Origin: Bacteroidota bacterium
GTDB lineage: Bacteria; Bacteroidota; Bacteroidia; Chitinophagales; LD1
Assembly (NCBI GenBank): GCA_018267365.1
Contig: JAFDYQ010000005.1
Span: 62,001-126,000 of the forward strand
Length of the DNA stretch: 64,000 nucleotides
Reading direction: 5' to 3'
How positions within the stretch are numbered: position 1 is the first letter of the stretch; every line of letters begins with the position of its first letter. The notes below the pieces were generated by a model. The model saw only the letters and a list, made by a program, of their open reading frames with translations, was not told where the DNA came from and did not search any database. A program made the position numbers and the translations under genes. Below, piece by piece: positions 18,386 through 27,213 of this stretch.

Positions 18386-20075
18386 ATTTCTCAAGTTTGT
18401 AGCCGTCCAGCCTGTTGTGGTAATAGTAGAGCAGCTTTAGATCCTCCGTATAGTAGTAGCCATCTGATGCACGCAGCAGTGGCGAGCGGGAGTGGTAGAG
18501 GTTGATATTATTCATACCGTGCTCTATCACCTTCTCATCTGTGAATCGCAACTCGAGCGAAAGCAGCACTTCGTTATTCTTGTTCATCTCTTTCAGCTGG
18601 TCCTTCACGCGGCCTATGGCGGCTATGAGGTCCTTCTCCTCTATCCGTATATCCTCGGCAGGTGTACGCAGCAGGGTGAATATATCTACATAGTTGTACT
18701 TCTTGCGTATCAGCTCAAAGGCGCAGAAACAAACGAGGTGCGAAGTAAGCACGACATTGTGCTTGAAATATTGCGCTACTATCTTTTCGCCGAGCATCTT
18801 GGTATACTCTTCTTCGCGCTGCTGATTGTCTGTCAGCTCACCGTGATTCATAAAGTAATTGCGCACACTGATCTTTTGCGAGAGGTGGTTGTAGCTATCG
18901 CCATTCTCATCTACGTTGTTTCCCAGCACGTCCATCGGAGTGCCGAAGGACATGGCTAGTGACGAGCTGGCAGAGAGGAATTTGAAGATGAACTTGACCA
19001 TCGCAAAGGAGGTAGAATAGTCATCATTCTCCCGAATGAATTTCTCCTTACCTGTTTCTTTCAGGTAGTCATTGATCAGAGACTCTGCCTCCAGTACAAA
19101 GTGATAATTGATGATCAGCGGCACGACATATACACGCGGTGCAAGATCATCGGGAAACTTCTTAAAGTTGTTTTTCTGCGCCTCCACAGCGGTGCCAAGC
19201 AGGCCTAGCTTGAGCCTCTTCTCCAGGGAGCCCGACCGGGAACGTGTACCGCCCGGGAAGAAGATAGAATGCGCACCGCGCTCGATGGCCTCTCGCGAGT
19301 AGGTCTTCAGCGTCTCCAGATATACACCATTCTTCTTGCGTCGGTCCACCTTGTAGGCGCCGAGATTGCTCATGAAGTATGAGAGCAACTTGATAGAGAA
19401 GAGATTCAAACCTGCACCATAGGTAAAGGCGGGCAGGCCGATCTCATTGAGTACCCAGCCTACCATGATAGAGTCCATATTGCTGAAGTGCGTAGGTACT
19501 ACGATCACAGTGCCCTTGCGAGCCAGGGAGCGGATGTGCTCTATATCCCCTGTGATCGGTATCTTCTCATGAATGGTCTTCGCATTTGCACTCAGTGTCT
19601 TAAACCATTTGCCGGGTGCTGCATTCAGCACACGACCGAAGAAAATAGGAAGGATACCACGCGCAAACTTGAAAGCCGCGGGATTGAATTGACCTACTAT
19701 CTCATGTGTATACCGGTGTACTATCTCGCGCAGGATATCTTCCTCCGTGGTCATAGCGTCCGGCTGCCCGGCGTTGGCATCCAGTTTTACTATGCGGCTC
19801 TTGATGTTATTCCAAAACTGGCGCTCGTCCTTGGGGTCAGCTTTCCACGGTGTCTGCGTGAGGCGTATGCGCTCCTGATAGAGCACGCGCTCCAGCTCAT
19901 GCTTCAGCCCCTCGCTGCCGTGGTACCGGGCCACGAGTTTATCCAGTACTGACTGCTGCACCGCTGCCGTGAAAGCCTCAGAATCTGTGGTCAGACGGGC
20001 TATGGGCCACTGGGTGGTGTCTTCTATGATGTATGGCAGGGGATAATCCTGCGGGGTGAATACTCTATAACTCAT
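18378..20075 (-). CDS. Glycerol-3-phosphate/lysophosphatidate acyltransferase-like
   Basis: 565 residues, of the PlsB/PlsC superfamily. THFSNMDSIM near residue 200 supplies the HX4D catalytic motif. FFPGGTRSRSG near residue 275 is the acceptor-phosphate motif, with Gly where FPEGTRS has Glu. The protein is far longer than PlsC and has an N-terminal helical extension, as in PlsB-type G3P acyltransferases. It should acylate G3P or lyso-PA at the membrane. It is translationally coupled with gpsA, which supports G3P as substrate. Confidence 0.88.
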   Translation of the reverse strand: MSYRVFTPQDYPLPYIIEDTTQWPIARLTTDSEAFTAAVQQSVLDKLVARYHGSEGLKHELERVLYQERIRLTQTPWKADPKDERQFWNNIKSRIVKLDANAGQPDAMTTEEDILREIVHRYTHEIVGQFNPAAFKFARGILPIFFGRVLNAAPGKWFKTLSANAKTIHEKIPITGDIEHIRSLARKGTVIVVPTHFSNMDSIMVGWVLNEIGLPAFTYGAGLNLFSIKLLSYFMSNLGAYKVDRRKKNGVYLETLKTYSREAIERGAHSIFFPGGTRSRSGSLEKRLKLGLLGTAVEAQKNNFKKFPDDLAPRVYVVPLIINYHFVLEAESLINDYLKETGKEKFIRENDDYSTSFAMVKFIFKFLSASSSLAMSFGTPMDVLGNNVDENGDSYNHLSQKISVRNYFMNHGELTDNQQREEEYTKMLGEKIVAQYFKHNVVLTSHLVCFCAFELIRKKYNYVDIFTLLRTPAEDIRIEEKDLIAAIGRVKDQLKEMNKNNEVLLSLELRFTDEKVIEHGMNNINLYHSRSPLLRASDGYYYTEDLKLLYYYHNRLDGYKLEKYV

Positions 20076-20168
20076 ATCTGCTCAGGGTCTGGCACCTGCC
20101 TCGTATAAAGGTAGAAAAAAAACAATACCACGATCCCCGTGTGCAGATACCACTTGTGTAATGTTTCG

Positions 20169-20175
20169 TAGTTTG
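20169..20175 (+). promoter_or_regulatory. -7 box TAGTTTG
   Basis: TA-n-TTTG variant ending 11 bases before the TauE/SafE gene start. Confidence 0.4.
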
Positions 20176-20186
20176 CACAGCATTTC

Positions 20187-20990
20187 ATGGATGTGCTACA
20201 CATATTGGGATATAGCGGTGCGTTGCTCACAGGCCTCGTGCTGGGGCTGCTGGGCGGCGGTGGTGCAGCTGTTTCGATACCGATATTAGTGTATGCATTC
20301 GGTGTGGAGGCATCCATAGCTACAGGATATTCACTCCTGATAGTAGCTTTCACTGCTTTATTGGGCAGCATACAAAATATCCGCCTGGGCCATGTGAGAT
20401 ATGGCGCGCTGGCCAAGTGCGGCCTGCCGGCCCTGATCTCTATCTATGTGATGCGGCGCTATCTGATCCACTCGATACCGGATGTCTTCTTTTCATACGG
20501 GAGCTTTACACTTACCAAGAATTCTTTTATACTCTTTATCCTCGCCTTCTTTATGATCATCGTGGCGCGCAATATGATCTGGCCGCGCCCCTCCAGGACA
20601 GAAGCCAAACCGGAGCCCTATCTGCTGGTACTGGTACAGTCCGTCGTCATCGGGCTTTTTACAGGCCTCGTGGGTGCGGGCGGAGGATTTCTGCTCATAC
20701 CACTCATACTCGCAGTAGAACCGATGGAGTTTCGCAATGCGACCGCCACGTCTCTCGTGCTGGTCACACTCAACTCCACGATAGGCTTCATCGGAGACCT
20801 GCAATCACACCTGACTATTGACTGGGTATTTCTCGGCACATTCGTGGCGCTGTCTGCTGCAGGGGTGCTGGGCGGCATCTCCATAGCTAATAAGGTAGAC
20901 AATGTAAAACTACGGAGGATATTCGGCTATACGATGATGGCTATAGCTATCTATATCCTGATCAGAGAGGTGACATCTCAGTTTCGCTAG
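20187..20990 (+). CDS. TauE/SafE (TSUP) family anion permease
   Basis: 267 residues with about eight membrane segments in two homologous halves. Each half opens with a glycine-rich family motif: GLVLGLLGGGGAAVSIPIL at residue 16 and GLFTGLVGAGGGFLLIPL at residue 155. The family exports sulfite, sulfoacetate or related organosulfur anions; the substrate here is unknown. The stop codon TAG is shared as a CTAG palindrome with the stop of the convergent yciH gene. Confidence 0.9.
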   Translation: MDVLHILGYSGALLTGLVLGLLGGGGAAVSIPILVYAFGVEASIATGYSLLIVAFTALLGSIQNIRLGHVRYGALAKCGLPALISIYVMRRYLIHSIPDVFFSYGSFTLTKNSFILFILAFFMIIVARNMIWPRPSRTEAKPEPYLLVLVQSVVIGLFTGLVGAGGGFLLIPLILAVEPMEFRNATATSLVLVTLNSTIGFIGDLQSHLTIDWVFLGTFVALSAAGVLGGISIANKVDNVKLRRIFGYTMMAIAIYILIREVTSQFR

Positions 20991-21322
20991 CCGCCTTTCT
21001 TCTTTGCCTTGTAGCCGGCAGTCTGCAGTATGGTGAGTATCTTATCGCGGTTGTCGCCCTGGATGATGATGACGCCATCTTTCACAGAGCCGCCCACGCC
21101 GCATTTTGTTTTGAGCATTTTGCCCAGCTTCGCCAGATCATCATCAGACCCGATGAAGTTTTCTACCACCGTCGCCATTTTACCACCTCCGTGGCGCTCC
21201 AGTACCAGGTAGAGATTTTGCTGTGCGGCTGGCAGGGTCTGCTGCTGCTCACGCTCCTCCTCCTGACGAAAATCGGGATCGGTGCTATATACTATCGGGC
21301 GGTTGTTATCTTTCTTTGACAT
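20987..21322 (-). CDS. yciH: SUI1/eIF1-like translation factor (YciH)
   Basis: 111 residues. The C-terminal 75 residues match the SUI1 domain, with LKTKCGVGGSVKDGVIIIQGD as the core and a basic AGYKAKKKGG end. Bacterial YciH can discriminate start codons in vitro and binds the 30S subunit, but its physiological role is unclear. The N-terminal 35 residues are acidic/Gln-rich linker. It lies 9 bases after the lipid kinase gene on the same strand, so the two probably form one transcript. Confidence 0.92.
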   Translation of the reverse strand: MSKKDNNRPIVYSTDPDFRQEEEREQQQTLPAAQQNLYLVLERHGGGKMATVVENFIGSDDDLAKLGKMLKTKCGVGGSVKDGVIIIQGDNRDKILTILQTAGYKAKKKGG

Positions 21323-21331
21323 AGAGCAGTA

Positions 21332-22234
21332 TTAATATGCATCAAGTTCTTTAGGAACGATAATATTCAATGCGTTGGGCTCTACCTCCATCTCCAGGTC
21401 ATCGTGCCAGATGAAGTGGTCTCCATCAAAGTGATAAACCCTCTTCGGACTACCGTGGATTTTGATCTTCCTGGCACGAAAAGACTCTGCCTCCGGTACG
21501 AGGTCGGGCCGCTTGAACAGCATAGCGAGGAAGATTTTGACAAGCCGTTTCAGCGGAAAGCTTCGCACGAGTATCACATCCATGATGCCATCGTGCATAG
21601 AGGTAGCGGGGAAGACGCCAAGCTTGTACCCAAATTGACTTGAATTGAATGCCGTGAAGAGATACGTCTCGCGCTCCACTTCTATATCGTCTATCTGTAT
21701 TTTGGCATAGGACGGTTTGTAGTGATAAAACACTTCCCGCGCACTAGCCAGGAAATAAGAGAAGAACCCTCTCATGACCTGCGAGCGGAAGCGCCGGGCC
21801 GCATGGGCATCAAAACCAAAACCACCGACACTAAAGAAATGGCCGGCATTAGTACGAATGGCGTCCAGCTTTACGATCTTGCCACTATTGAGCACCTCCA
21901 GCGCTTTCTTGGCATTGCGCACCGGCATCTTGAGGTGGCCTGCCATACCATTGCCGGATCCGTATGGTATCACGCCCAGGGCCGCATCACTACCTATCAG
22001 GCCGCGTGCGACCTCATTGATAGAGCCATCGCCGCCTACTGCTACTACTACACTATATCCATCCTGCACGGCTGCAGCCGCGAGCTCTGTAGCATGACCG
22101 GCATACTGCGTATATTGTATGGTAAAGTCATACTTTACATAGTCCAGATACCTGGCTATTTTCTCCGGTATGCCTTCCTTTTTGAAGACGCCCGATATGG
22201 GATTGATGATAAACAGGATTCTCTGTCGGGACAT
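21332..22234 (-). CDS. Diacylglycerol/lipid kinase family protein
   Basis: 300 residues from ATG 22234 (MSRQRILFIINPISG). A GTG four codons upstream is less likely. Residues 1-130 form the DAGK catalytic domain: NPISG, then VVAVGGDGSINEVARGL with the GGDGT-type ATP loop (Ser for Thr) and GVIPYGSGNGMAGHL. The C-terminal half is the beta-sandwich of YegS/BmrU/sphingosine-kinase-type enzymes. It phosphorylates a lipid alcohol. Diacylglycerol, undecaprenol or a sphingoid base are all possible, and nearby sphingolipid genes make the last worth testing. Confidence 0.9.
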   Translation of the reverse strand: MSRQRILFIINPISGVFKKEGIPEKIARYLDYVKYDFTIQYTQYAGHATELAAAAVQDGYSVVVAVGGDGSINEVARGLIGSDAALGVIPYGSGNGMAGHLKMPVRNAKKALEVLNSGKIVKLDAIRTNAGHFFSVGGFGFDAHAARRFRSQVMRGFFSYFLASAREVFYHYKPSYAKIQIDDIEVERETYLFTAFNSSQFGYKLGVFPATSMHDGIMDVILVRSFPLKRLVKIFLAMLFKRPDLVPEAESFRARKIKIHGSPKRVYHFDGDHFIWHDDLEMEVEPNALNIIVPKELDAY

Positions 22235-22251
22235 GGTTTCTTTCACTTTGT

Positions 22252-22259
22252 CAAAAATA
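22252..22259 (-). promoter_or_regulatory. -7 box TATTTTTG of lipid kinase-yciH
   Basis: Read on the minus strand: TATTTTTG, an exact TAnnTTTG, 17 bases upstream of ATG 22234. Confidence 0.5.
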
Positions 22260-22318
22260 CAGCACTATATCGGACGAATATATACGAGAAGTATTGAATA
22301 AGCCGGAAAATTCAGTAG

Positions 22319-23086
22319 TTAGAACTTATCGTTCCACTTAGGATGCTTGGGGTCGAGCAGGTAGCTGAACCGTATGGATACGACATTGTTATATTCTCCT
22401 TTCACTCGTGACCCTTGTATAGCGTCTCGCAGTTTCAGGAATGAATATGCAAACCGCACGCCGATGCCGATCCTCCTTTTGATAAAAAAAGTAGCACAGG
22501 CCTGACCGCTCAGGTCTATCTTGCGTGGTTGCTCTCCCTTAGGTTCCGGATTTTTGGTGATGTTATTGCCGGCAGAGTCGGTCTGGCTGTACCGCGCCAG
22601 CACACCCAGCTGCACCCCGAGACCAAACATGACGACCTTCTTGTCATGCACATTGATACTGACGGGTACATTGATATAGTCCATCGTGATGTCATAGTGG
22701 TTTTTGCTACCATCTGAGTAGGTGCGGTAGTGTGGTTTGGCGCCCTGCATAGAGTAGATCAGCTCTACAGAGGTAGAGAACCGCTTGCTGAATTTGATCA
22801 CAGTGCCCACACCGACGTGTGCGCCCACCTTGCGGTAGCCTGTCTCGGCATCGCCATCTACCTGAGAGAGATTCAGCCCGCCTACAAATAATGCCTTGAA
22901 CAGAGATTCGTTATTAAAATTGGGCTTGGTCTCATCAGGTATGGGCGCGCTTTGCTGATTGGGATTGATAGATTGCACCTTGATCGGCTTTTTAGGCTTT
23001 GGTTTGCCATGCACCACTGTATCCCGCTGCGCCCAGGCCAAAGCCGGTAGCAGGATTATTATCCACAGTGTGAGTTTTTTCTTCAT
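22319..23086 (-). CDS. Outer-membrane beta-barrel (PorT-like) protein
   Basis: 255 residues. Signal peptide MKKKLTLWIIILLPALAWAQ, then a Lys/Pro-rich linker (residues 25-55). From residue 60 on are alternating amphipathic strands with GLNLSQVDGDAETGYRKVGAH and IGVGVRFAYSFLKLRDA-like blocks. This pattern fits the PorT/OMP_b-brl_2 group of eight-stranded barrels common in Bacteroidota. The specific role is unknown. Divergently transcribed from the small gene at 23147, with facing promoter boxes. Confidence 0.78.
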   Translation of the reverse strand: MKKKLTLWIIILLPALAWAQRDTVVHGKPKPKKPIKVQSINPNQQSAPIPDETKPNFNNESLFKALFVGGLNLSQVDGDAETGYRKVGAHVGVGTVIKFSKRFSTSVELIYSMQGAKPHYRTYSDGSKNHYDITMDYINVPVSINVHDKKVVMFGLGVQLGVLARYSQTDSAGNNITKNPEPKGEQPRKIDLSGQACATFFIKRRIGIGVRFAYSFLKLRDAIQGSRVKGEYNNVVSIRFSYLLDPKHPKWNDKF

Positions 23087-23090
23087 CCGG

Positions 23091-23098
23091 CAAATGTA
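23091..23098 (-). promoter_or_regulatory. -7 box TACATTTG, 4 bases from ATG
   Basis: Exact TAnnTTTG on the minus strand, separated from the beta-barrel ATG by only CCGG, predicting a leaderless transcript. Confidence 0.55.
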
Positions 23099-23105
23099 AA
23101 CAAAC

Positions 23106-23113
23106 TAATTTCG
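23106..23113 (+). promoter_or_regulatory. -7 box TAATTTCG, divergent
   Basis: TAATTTCG on the plus strand, 33 bases before ATG 23147 and 7 bases away from the opposing box at 23091. Confidence 0.4.
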
Positions 23114-23146
23114 TAGATATATCAACGACGCTATTCTGACAGGAAT

Positions 23147-23422
23147 ATGATAAAGCACAATGCCGCATTTCAGAAAAAGGTAGAAGACATCCTCGGCGAG
23201 GGTGGCTATGTAGTACGCTATGAGAAGGGAAACTTTAACTCAGGCTTCTGTGTACTGGAGAAAAAACGCGTGGTAGTGATCAATAAATTTCACTCTCTGG
23301 AGGCCAAGATCAATAGCCTGGTAGAGATACTCGGCATAGTAGATCTGGATATGAGTGAGATGTCAGACGCTTCTAAAAAGCTACTGGCCGAGCTGACCCA
23401 GACTGAGGCTACCTTATTATAA
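23147..23422 (+). CDS. Conserved small hypothetical protein
   Basis: 91 residues, cytoplasmic and charged, with an N-terminal alpha/beta part (GGYVVRYEKGNFNSGFCVLE) and a helical acidic C-terminus. I do not know the family name. Its stop is 3 bases from the stop of convergent rsmE. Clean codon use and its own promoter box support a real gene. Confidence 0.7.
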   Translation: MIKHNAAFQKKVEDILGEGGYVVRYEKGNFNSGFCVLEKKRVVVINKFHSLEAKINSLVEILGIVDLDMSEMSDASKKLLAELTQTEATLL

Positions 23423-23425
23423 TCT

Positions 23426-24130
23426 TCAGGCATTTTTCAGCTCAAATATCGCCGTGGTCATGAGACCAGCTGTCTCCGTACGTAGCCTGCTGGTGCCCAG
23501 AGACACAGGTATGAAGCCCGCCAGCCGTGCAGCGCCTATCTCCTCTCCCGTGAAATCACCCTCCGGTCCGATCACTACAATAATACTCTCTCCGGCAGCG
23601 AAGCAATCGCGCAGGTGGCGGGTATGCTCCTCACAGTAGCCTATAAACTTTTGCGAAATGTCTGCCGGCGTGACCTTCAGAAATTTATCCAGCGCTATGG
23701 CCTCATTTATGACAGGCAGGTGAAGATGAAGAGACTGTTTGGCCGCGCTCAGGGCCATTTTGTCCAGACGATCTATGCGTATCTCCCTCCGCTCCGATCG
23801 CCTGCAAATAAGGGGTGTGATCTGCTGTACTCCTATTTCTGTAGCCTTTTCTACAAACCACTCCAGGCGGTCCATATTCTTGGTAGGAGCGATGGCGATA
23901 TGCAAATGTGCAGCCGGTGCAGGCTCACGGCGGACGAGATCTCCTATAGAGATAAATGCTCCTTTTTTGGACAGGCTATGGACAGTAGCCTGATAGAGCC
24001 CGCCCATGCCATCAAAAGCATAGATATCATCACCTATACGCATACGCAGCACGTGTATGTGGTGCGCTTCATTTTCGTCCAGCTGGAGTGTAGATCCTGA
24101 GGCCGCCTGCGGTGTATAGACCAAATTCAT
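23426..24130 (-). CDS. rsmE: 16S rRNA (uracil(1498)-N(3))-methyltransferase
   Basis: Methylates U1498 of 16S rRNA using SAM. About 234 residues if started at ATG 24130 (MNLVYTP, the usual RsmE opening). ATGs at 24133 and 24154 are in frame and possible. N-terminal PUA-like domain with HHIHVLRMRIGD, then the SPOUT knot with IGPEGDFTGEEI and VSLGTSRLRTETA. Standalone gene converging on the small gene at 23147. Confidence 0.95.
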   Translation of the reverse strand: MNLVYTPQAASGSTLQLDENEAHHIHVLRMRIGDDIYAFDGMGGLYQATVHSLSKKGAFISIGDLVRREPAPAAHLHIAIAPTKNMDRLEWFVEKATEIGVQQITPLICRRSERREIRIDRLDKMALSAAKQSLHLHLPVINEAIALDKFLKVTPADISQKFIGYCEEHTRHLRDCFAAGESIIVVIGPEGDFTGEEIGAARLAGFIPVSLGTSRLRTETAGLMTTAIFELKNA

Positions 24131-24263
24131 CATGTGAAAGTAAGTGTACAACATCGCATTTGCATGATAGTGAAAGAAAAAAACAAACTTTTTGTATCCC
24201 GATGGCTGTTTAGCCGTATAAATAAGAGTTGAACTTATTTTATCCTAAAACTCTAAGTATCAA

Positions 24264-25118
24264 ATGAATCTCTCACCCAAGATAGCCTACATAGCCGGAG
24301 GATCTACCGGTATAGGGCTGTCTATCGCTATGAAACTAGCCCGGCTAGACTATACTGTTTGCATTTTTGCCCGAGATGCAAATAAACTCAATCATGCACA
24401 AGCATCTATCCTGCAGGCTGGTGGCACGTGCTACGCATATTCGGTAGATGCCACCGACTCCAATGCAGTGAAACAAACTATGGCCTACGCAGTGAGCGAA
24501 GCCGGTGTACCGGATTTACTTTTCAACTGTGTGGGCCGAGCTATTCCACATCGATTTGAAAACATCACCGGCGGCATGCTCCTGGATACCCTACAGGCCA
24601 ATGTAGGCAGTACCTGGCATGTGATACAGGCGCTGCTACCGTATATGAAAGCCAATGGAGGTGGCCGCATTGTAAATACCTCCTCTATGGGCGGCCTGCT
24701 GGGCGTCTATGGTTATACGGATTATGCAGCCTCAAAATTTGCTTTGATAGGCTTCTCTGAATCGCTGAGACAAGAACTGAAACCGCACAATATATCTGTA
24801 CAGGTACTCTGCCCACCGGATACAGATACTCCCGGCCTCGAGCAGGAAAACCTGACCAAACCCGCGGAAACCAGAGCTATCTCTCAGGCTGCCGGACTCA
24901 TGACTGCTGACCAGGTGGCAGCCTACGCTATCCGCAGTATGCGCAAAGATAAATTTATGATCATACCAGGGCTGGACAGCAAACTGACCTGGATACTCAA
25001 GCGCGTCTGGCCTGAGATCACGCACAGGATCATGGACCGTATGGTGAAAAGAGTCCAAAAGCAGAGCATTCCAAATCCGACTCTACATCCATATCCTCAC
25101 CATCTGGCCCGCGCATAA
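24264..25118 (+). CDS. SDR oxidoreductase, 3-ketosphinganine reductase-like (copy 1)
   Basis: 284 residues, classical short-chain dehydrogenase. NAD(P) motif GGSTGIGLSIA (residues 13-23), NTSSMGG near 133 and catalytic YAASK near 154. The C-terminal half carries LCPPDTDTPGLEQEN followed by LTKPAETR, which matches the eukaryotic 3-ketodihydrosphingosine reductase (KDSR/Tsc10) block PPDTDTPGFAEEN. The enzyme would reduce 3-ketosphinganine to sphinganine. Tandem with a close paralogue 58 bases downstream and convergent with a serine palmitoyltransferase-like gene. The C-terminal tail (after residue 265) is longer and His/Pro-rich. Confidence 0.82.
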   Translation: MNLSPKIAYIAGGSTGIGLSIAMKLARLDYTVCIFARDANKLNHAQASILQAGGTCYAYSVDATDSNAVKQTMAYAVSEAGVPDLLFNCVGRAIPHRFENITGGMLLDTLQANVGSTWHVIQALLPYMKANGGGRIVNTSSMGGLLGVYGYTDYAASKFALIGFSESLRQELKPHNISVQVLCPPDTDTPGLEQENLTKPAETRAISQAAGLMTADQVAAYAIRSMRKDKFMIIPGLDSKLTWILKRVWPEITHRIMDRMVKRVQKQSIPNPTLHPYPHHLARA

Positions 25119-25176
25119 ATTCTACTTGCTGATCCCAGCGAATTTGGCCTAAATTGCCTGCTGTAAAACGCAGTAT

Positions 25177-25980
25177 ATGGCTATTTCCGACAAGACAATT
25201 TTCATCACCGGTGGCTCTACCGGCATAGGCCTCTCTATCGCTACGGAGCTGGCAAAGACAGGCAATACCCTCTGCCTCTTTGCACGCAGCGCAGTCAATC
25301 TGGAGAAGGCCAAAGCTCAGGTGACCAGTGCCGGTGCAAAATGCAGCGTGTACCCTGTAGATGCCAAAGACTATGACGCGACCAAAGCTGCGATAGATAA
25401 GGCGGTGCAGGAAAACGGTGCCCCGGACCTACTGATCAACTGTGTAGGCCGCGCCTATCCTGATCACTTTGAGAGTATCACAGCTGCCATGATGGAAGAC
25501 ACCATGCGCACCAACTTCAGCAGCGTATGGAATGCGGTGCATGCTGCACTGCCGCACATGAAGACGAAGGGGGGCAAGATCGTGAATACCTCCTCTATCG
25601 GTGGCTTTGTGGGTGTCTTCGGCTATGCAGATTATTCGGCGTCAAAGTTTGCCATTGTAGGTTTCTCGGAGGTACTGAAGCAAGAGCTGGCCAAATACAA
25701 CATCAAGGTGCAGGTACTCTGCCCGCCGGATACAGATACGCCCGGCTTTGCCGAGGAAAACAAGACCAAACCGGAAGAGACCAAAGAGATATCCAAGACA
25801 GCCAAACTCATGACCTCAGAGGCACTGGCCAAAGAAACAGTGAAGGCGCTGGAAGGCAATACCTTTATGATCATCCCCGGCGTTGATGGCAAGCTGACGT
25901 ACTGGATGAAAAGGCATTTCCCCTTCATCGTGAATATGGTAATGGATAGCGCGATCAGGAAGGTGCAACGAAAAGCCTAA
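25177..25980 (+). CDS. SDR oxidoreductase, 3-ketosphinganine reductase-like (copy 2)
   Basis: 267 residues, clear paralogue of the preceding gene. GGSTGIGLSIA, NTSSIGGFVGVFGY, catalytic YSASK, then LCPPDTDTPGFAEEN with KTKPEETKEIS. This copy is even closer to the eukaryotic KDSR block than copy 1. A C-terminal hydrophobic stretch (TYWMKRHFPFIVNMVMD) may touch the membrane, as in KDSR. Its 3' end is 15 bases from the 3' end of the palmitoyltransferase-like gene. Fatty-acid or other SDR activity cannot be excluded. Confidence 0.84.
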   Translation: MAISDKTIFITGGSTGIGLSIATELAKTGNTLCLFARSAVNLEKAKAQVTSAGAKCSVYPVDAKDYDATKAAIDKAVQENGAPDLLINCVGRAYPDHFESITAAMMEDTMRTNFSSVWNAVHAALPHMKTKGGKIVNTSSIGGFVGVFGYADYSASKFAIVGFSEVLKQELAKYNIKVQVLCPPDTDTPGFAEENKTKPEETKEISKTAKLMTSEALAKETVKALEGNTFMIIPGVDGKLTYWMKRHFPFIVNMVMDSAIRKVQRKA

Positions 25981-25995
25981 CCTGAAGCCTGTTAC

Positions 25996-27213
25996 TTACC
26001 CCTTCAGATAACCTATCTGCTTACCTACCTTTTCAAACTTATCCAGGATAAACTCGAGGTGGCTCTGCTCGTGCGTGGCCATGTAGCTGGTACGCAGCAT
26101 CTGCATGCCCGGAGGCGTAGCAGGCGAGATAAAGGCATTGACGAAAACGCCCTCGTCATACAGACGGCGCCAGAAGAGGAAAGTCTCCTCATCACTACCG
26201 ATAAATACTGGCACGATAGCGGTCTGCCCTTCAGGTACATTGAAGCCGATAGCGCGCAGTCCCTCACGGATGAACTGTGCGTTTGCAGACACTTTTTGTG
26301 GCAGCTCCGGCTGCTCTATCAGGATATCGAGCGCCGCATCAGCCGCAGCCACAGAGGCGGGCGTAGGCGAGGCGCTGAAGATCAGCGCCGGTGATTTGTG
26401 CTTGAGATAGTTGATCACCTGCTCATCGCCGGCTACGAAGCCACCCAGAGAGGCGAGTGTTTTGCTGAAAGTGCAAACGATCAGATCAGTGTCATCTTGC
26501 ACACCAAAGTGGAAAGGAGAACCCTTGCCATCCGGTCCCATCACTCCAAAGCCGTGTGCATCATCCACCAGCAGCGCGGCGCCATATTTCTTAGCCACCT
26601 CGCTGATGCCATCCAGATTGGCCACAGTGCCAAAGGTGGAGAATACACCATCGGTCACTACAAACTTCCCGGCGTCCTCCGGCAATTTGGAGAGTTGTTT
26701 CTCCAGGTCAGCTACGTCATTGTGCTTGTAGCGTATCACCTGCGTACCGAGGCTGGCAGCGAGCATATTGCCGGCCTGGATGCTGGCATGATTGTCGCGG
26801 TCTGACAGGATATAGTCCTTGCGGCCTACCATAGGGAAGATCACCCCCTGCCCTGCCTGAAAGCCAGTGCTGAAGAGCAGGGCGGACTCCTTGCCCATAA
26901 ACTTTGCCAGTTTATTTTCCAGATTGATATGCAGGTCTATGGTGCCTGTGAGGAAACGCGAACCGGAGCAGCTCGTGCCGTATTTCTCCAGTGCCTGGCG
27001 GGCTGCCTCCTTTACCTTGGGATGCGCCGTGAGGCCGAGATAATTGTTAGATCCGGCCATGACCACCTGACGTCCCTCCATCATGACCACCGGTCCCTCG
27101 CTCTCCTGTATAGGCCGGAAGTAAGGGTAGAGTCCGGCCTGCTGCACCTCATAGTTGCGGGTGTACTCCGCACACTTATCAAATAATGGTTTTCTGATTT
27201 TAGTCATCAGCAT
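25996..27213 (-). CDS. Serine palmitoyltransferase-like PLP enzyme (AOS family)
   Basis: 405 residues, alpha-oxoamine synthase family, which condenses an amino acid with an acyl-CoA. SNNYLGLTAHPKVKEAA near the N-terminus, GTSCSGSRFLTGT near residue 85, VDDAHGFGVMGPDGKG with the PLP-ring Asp/His, and TFSKTLASLGGF with the Schiff-base lysine. The order and length suit serine palmitoyltransferase, the first step of sphingolipid synthesis. Glycine C-acetyltransferase or BioF are alternatives. No bio or tdh gene is near, whereas two KDSR-like genes are, so the sphingolipid role is favoured. An ATG two codons in (27207) is also usable. Confidence 0.86.
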   Translation of the reverse strand: MLMTKIRKPLFDKCAEYTRNYEVQQAGLYPYFRPIQESEGPVVMMEGRQVVMAGSNNYLGLTAHPKVKEAARQALEKYGTSCSGSRFLTGTIDLHINLENKLAKFMGKESALLFSTGFQAGQGVIFPMVGRKDYILSDRDNHASIQAGNMLAASLGTQVIRYKHNDVADLEKQLSKLPEDAGKFVVTDGVFSTFGTVANLDGISEVAKKYGAALLVDDAHGFGVMGPDGKGSPFHFGVQDDTDLIVCTFSKTLASLGGFVAGDEQVINYLKHKSPALIFSASPTPASVAAADAALDILIEQPELPQKVSANAQFIREGLRAIGFNVPEGQTAIVPVFIGSDEETFLFWRRLYDEGVFVNAFISPATPPGMQMLRTSYMATHEQSHLEFILDKFEKVGKQIGYLKG

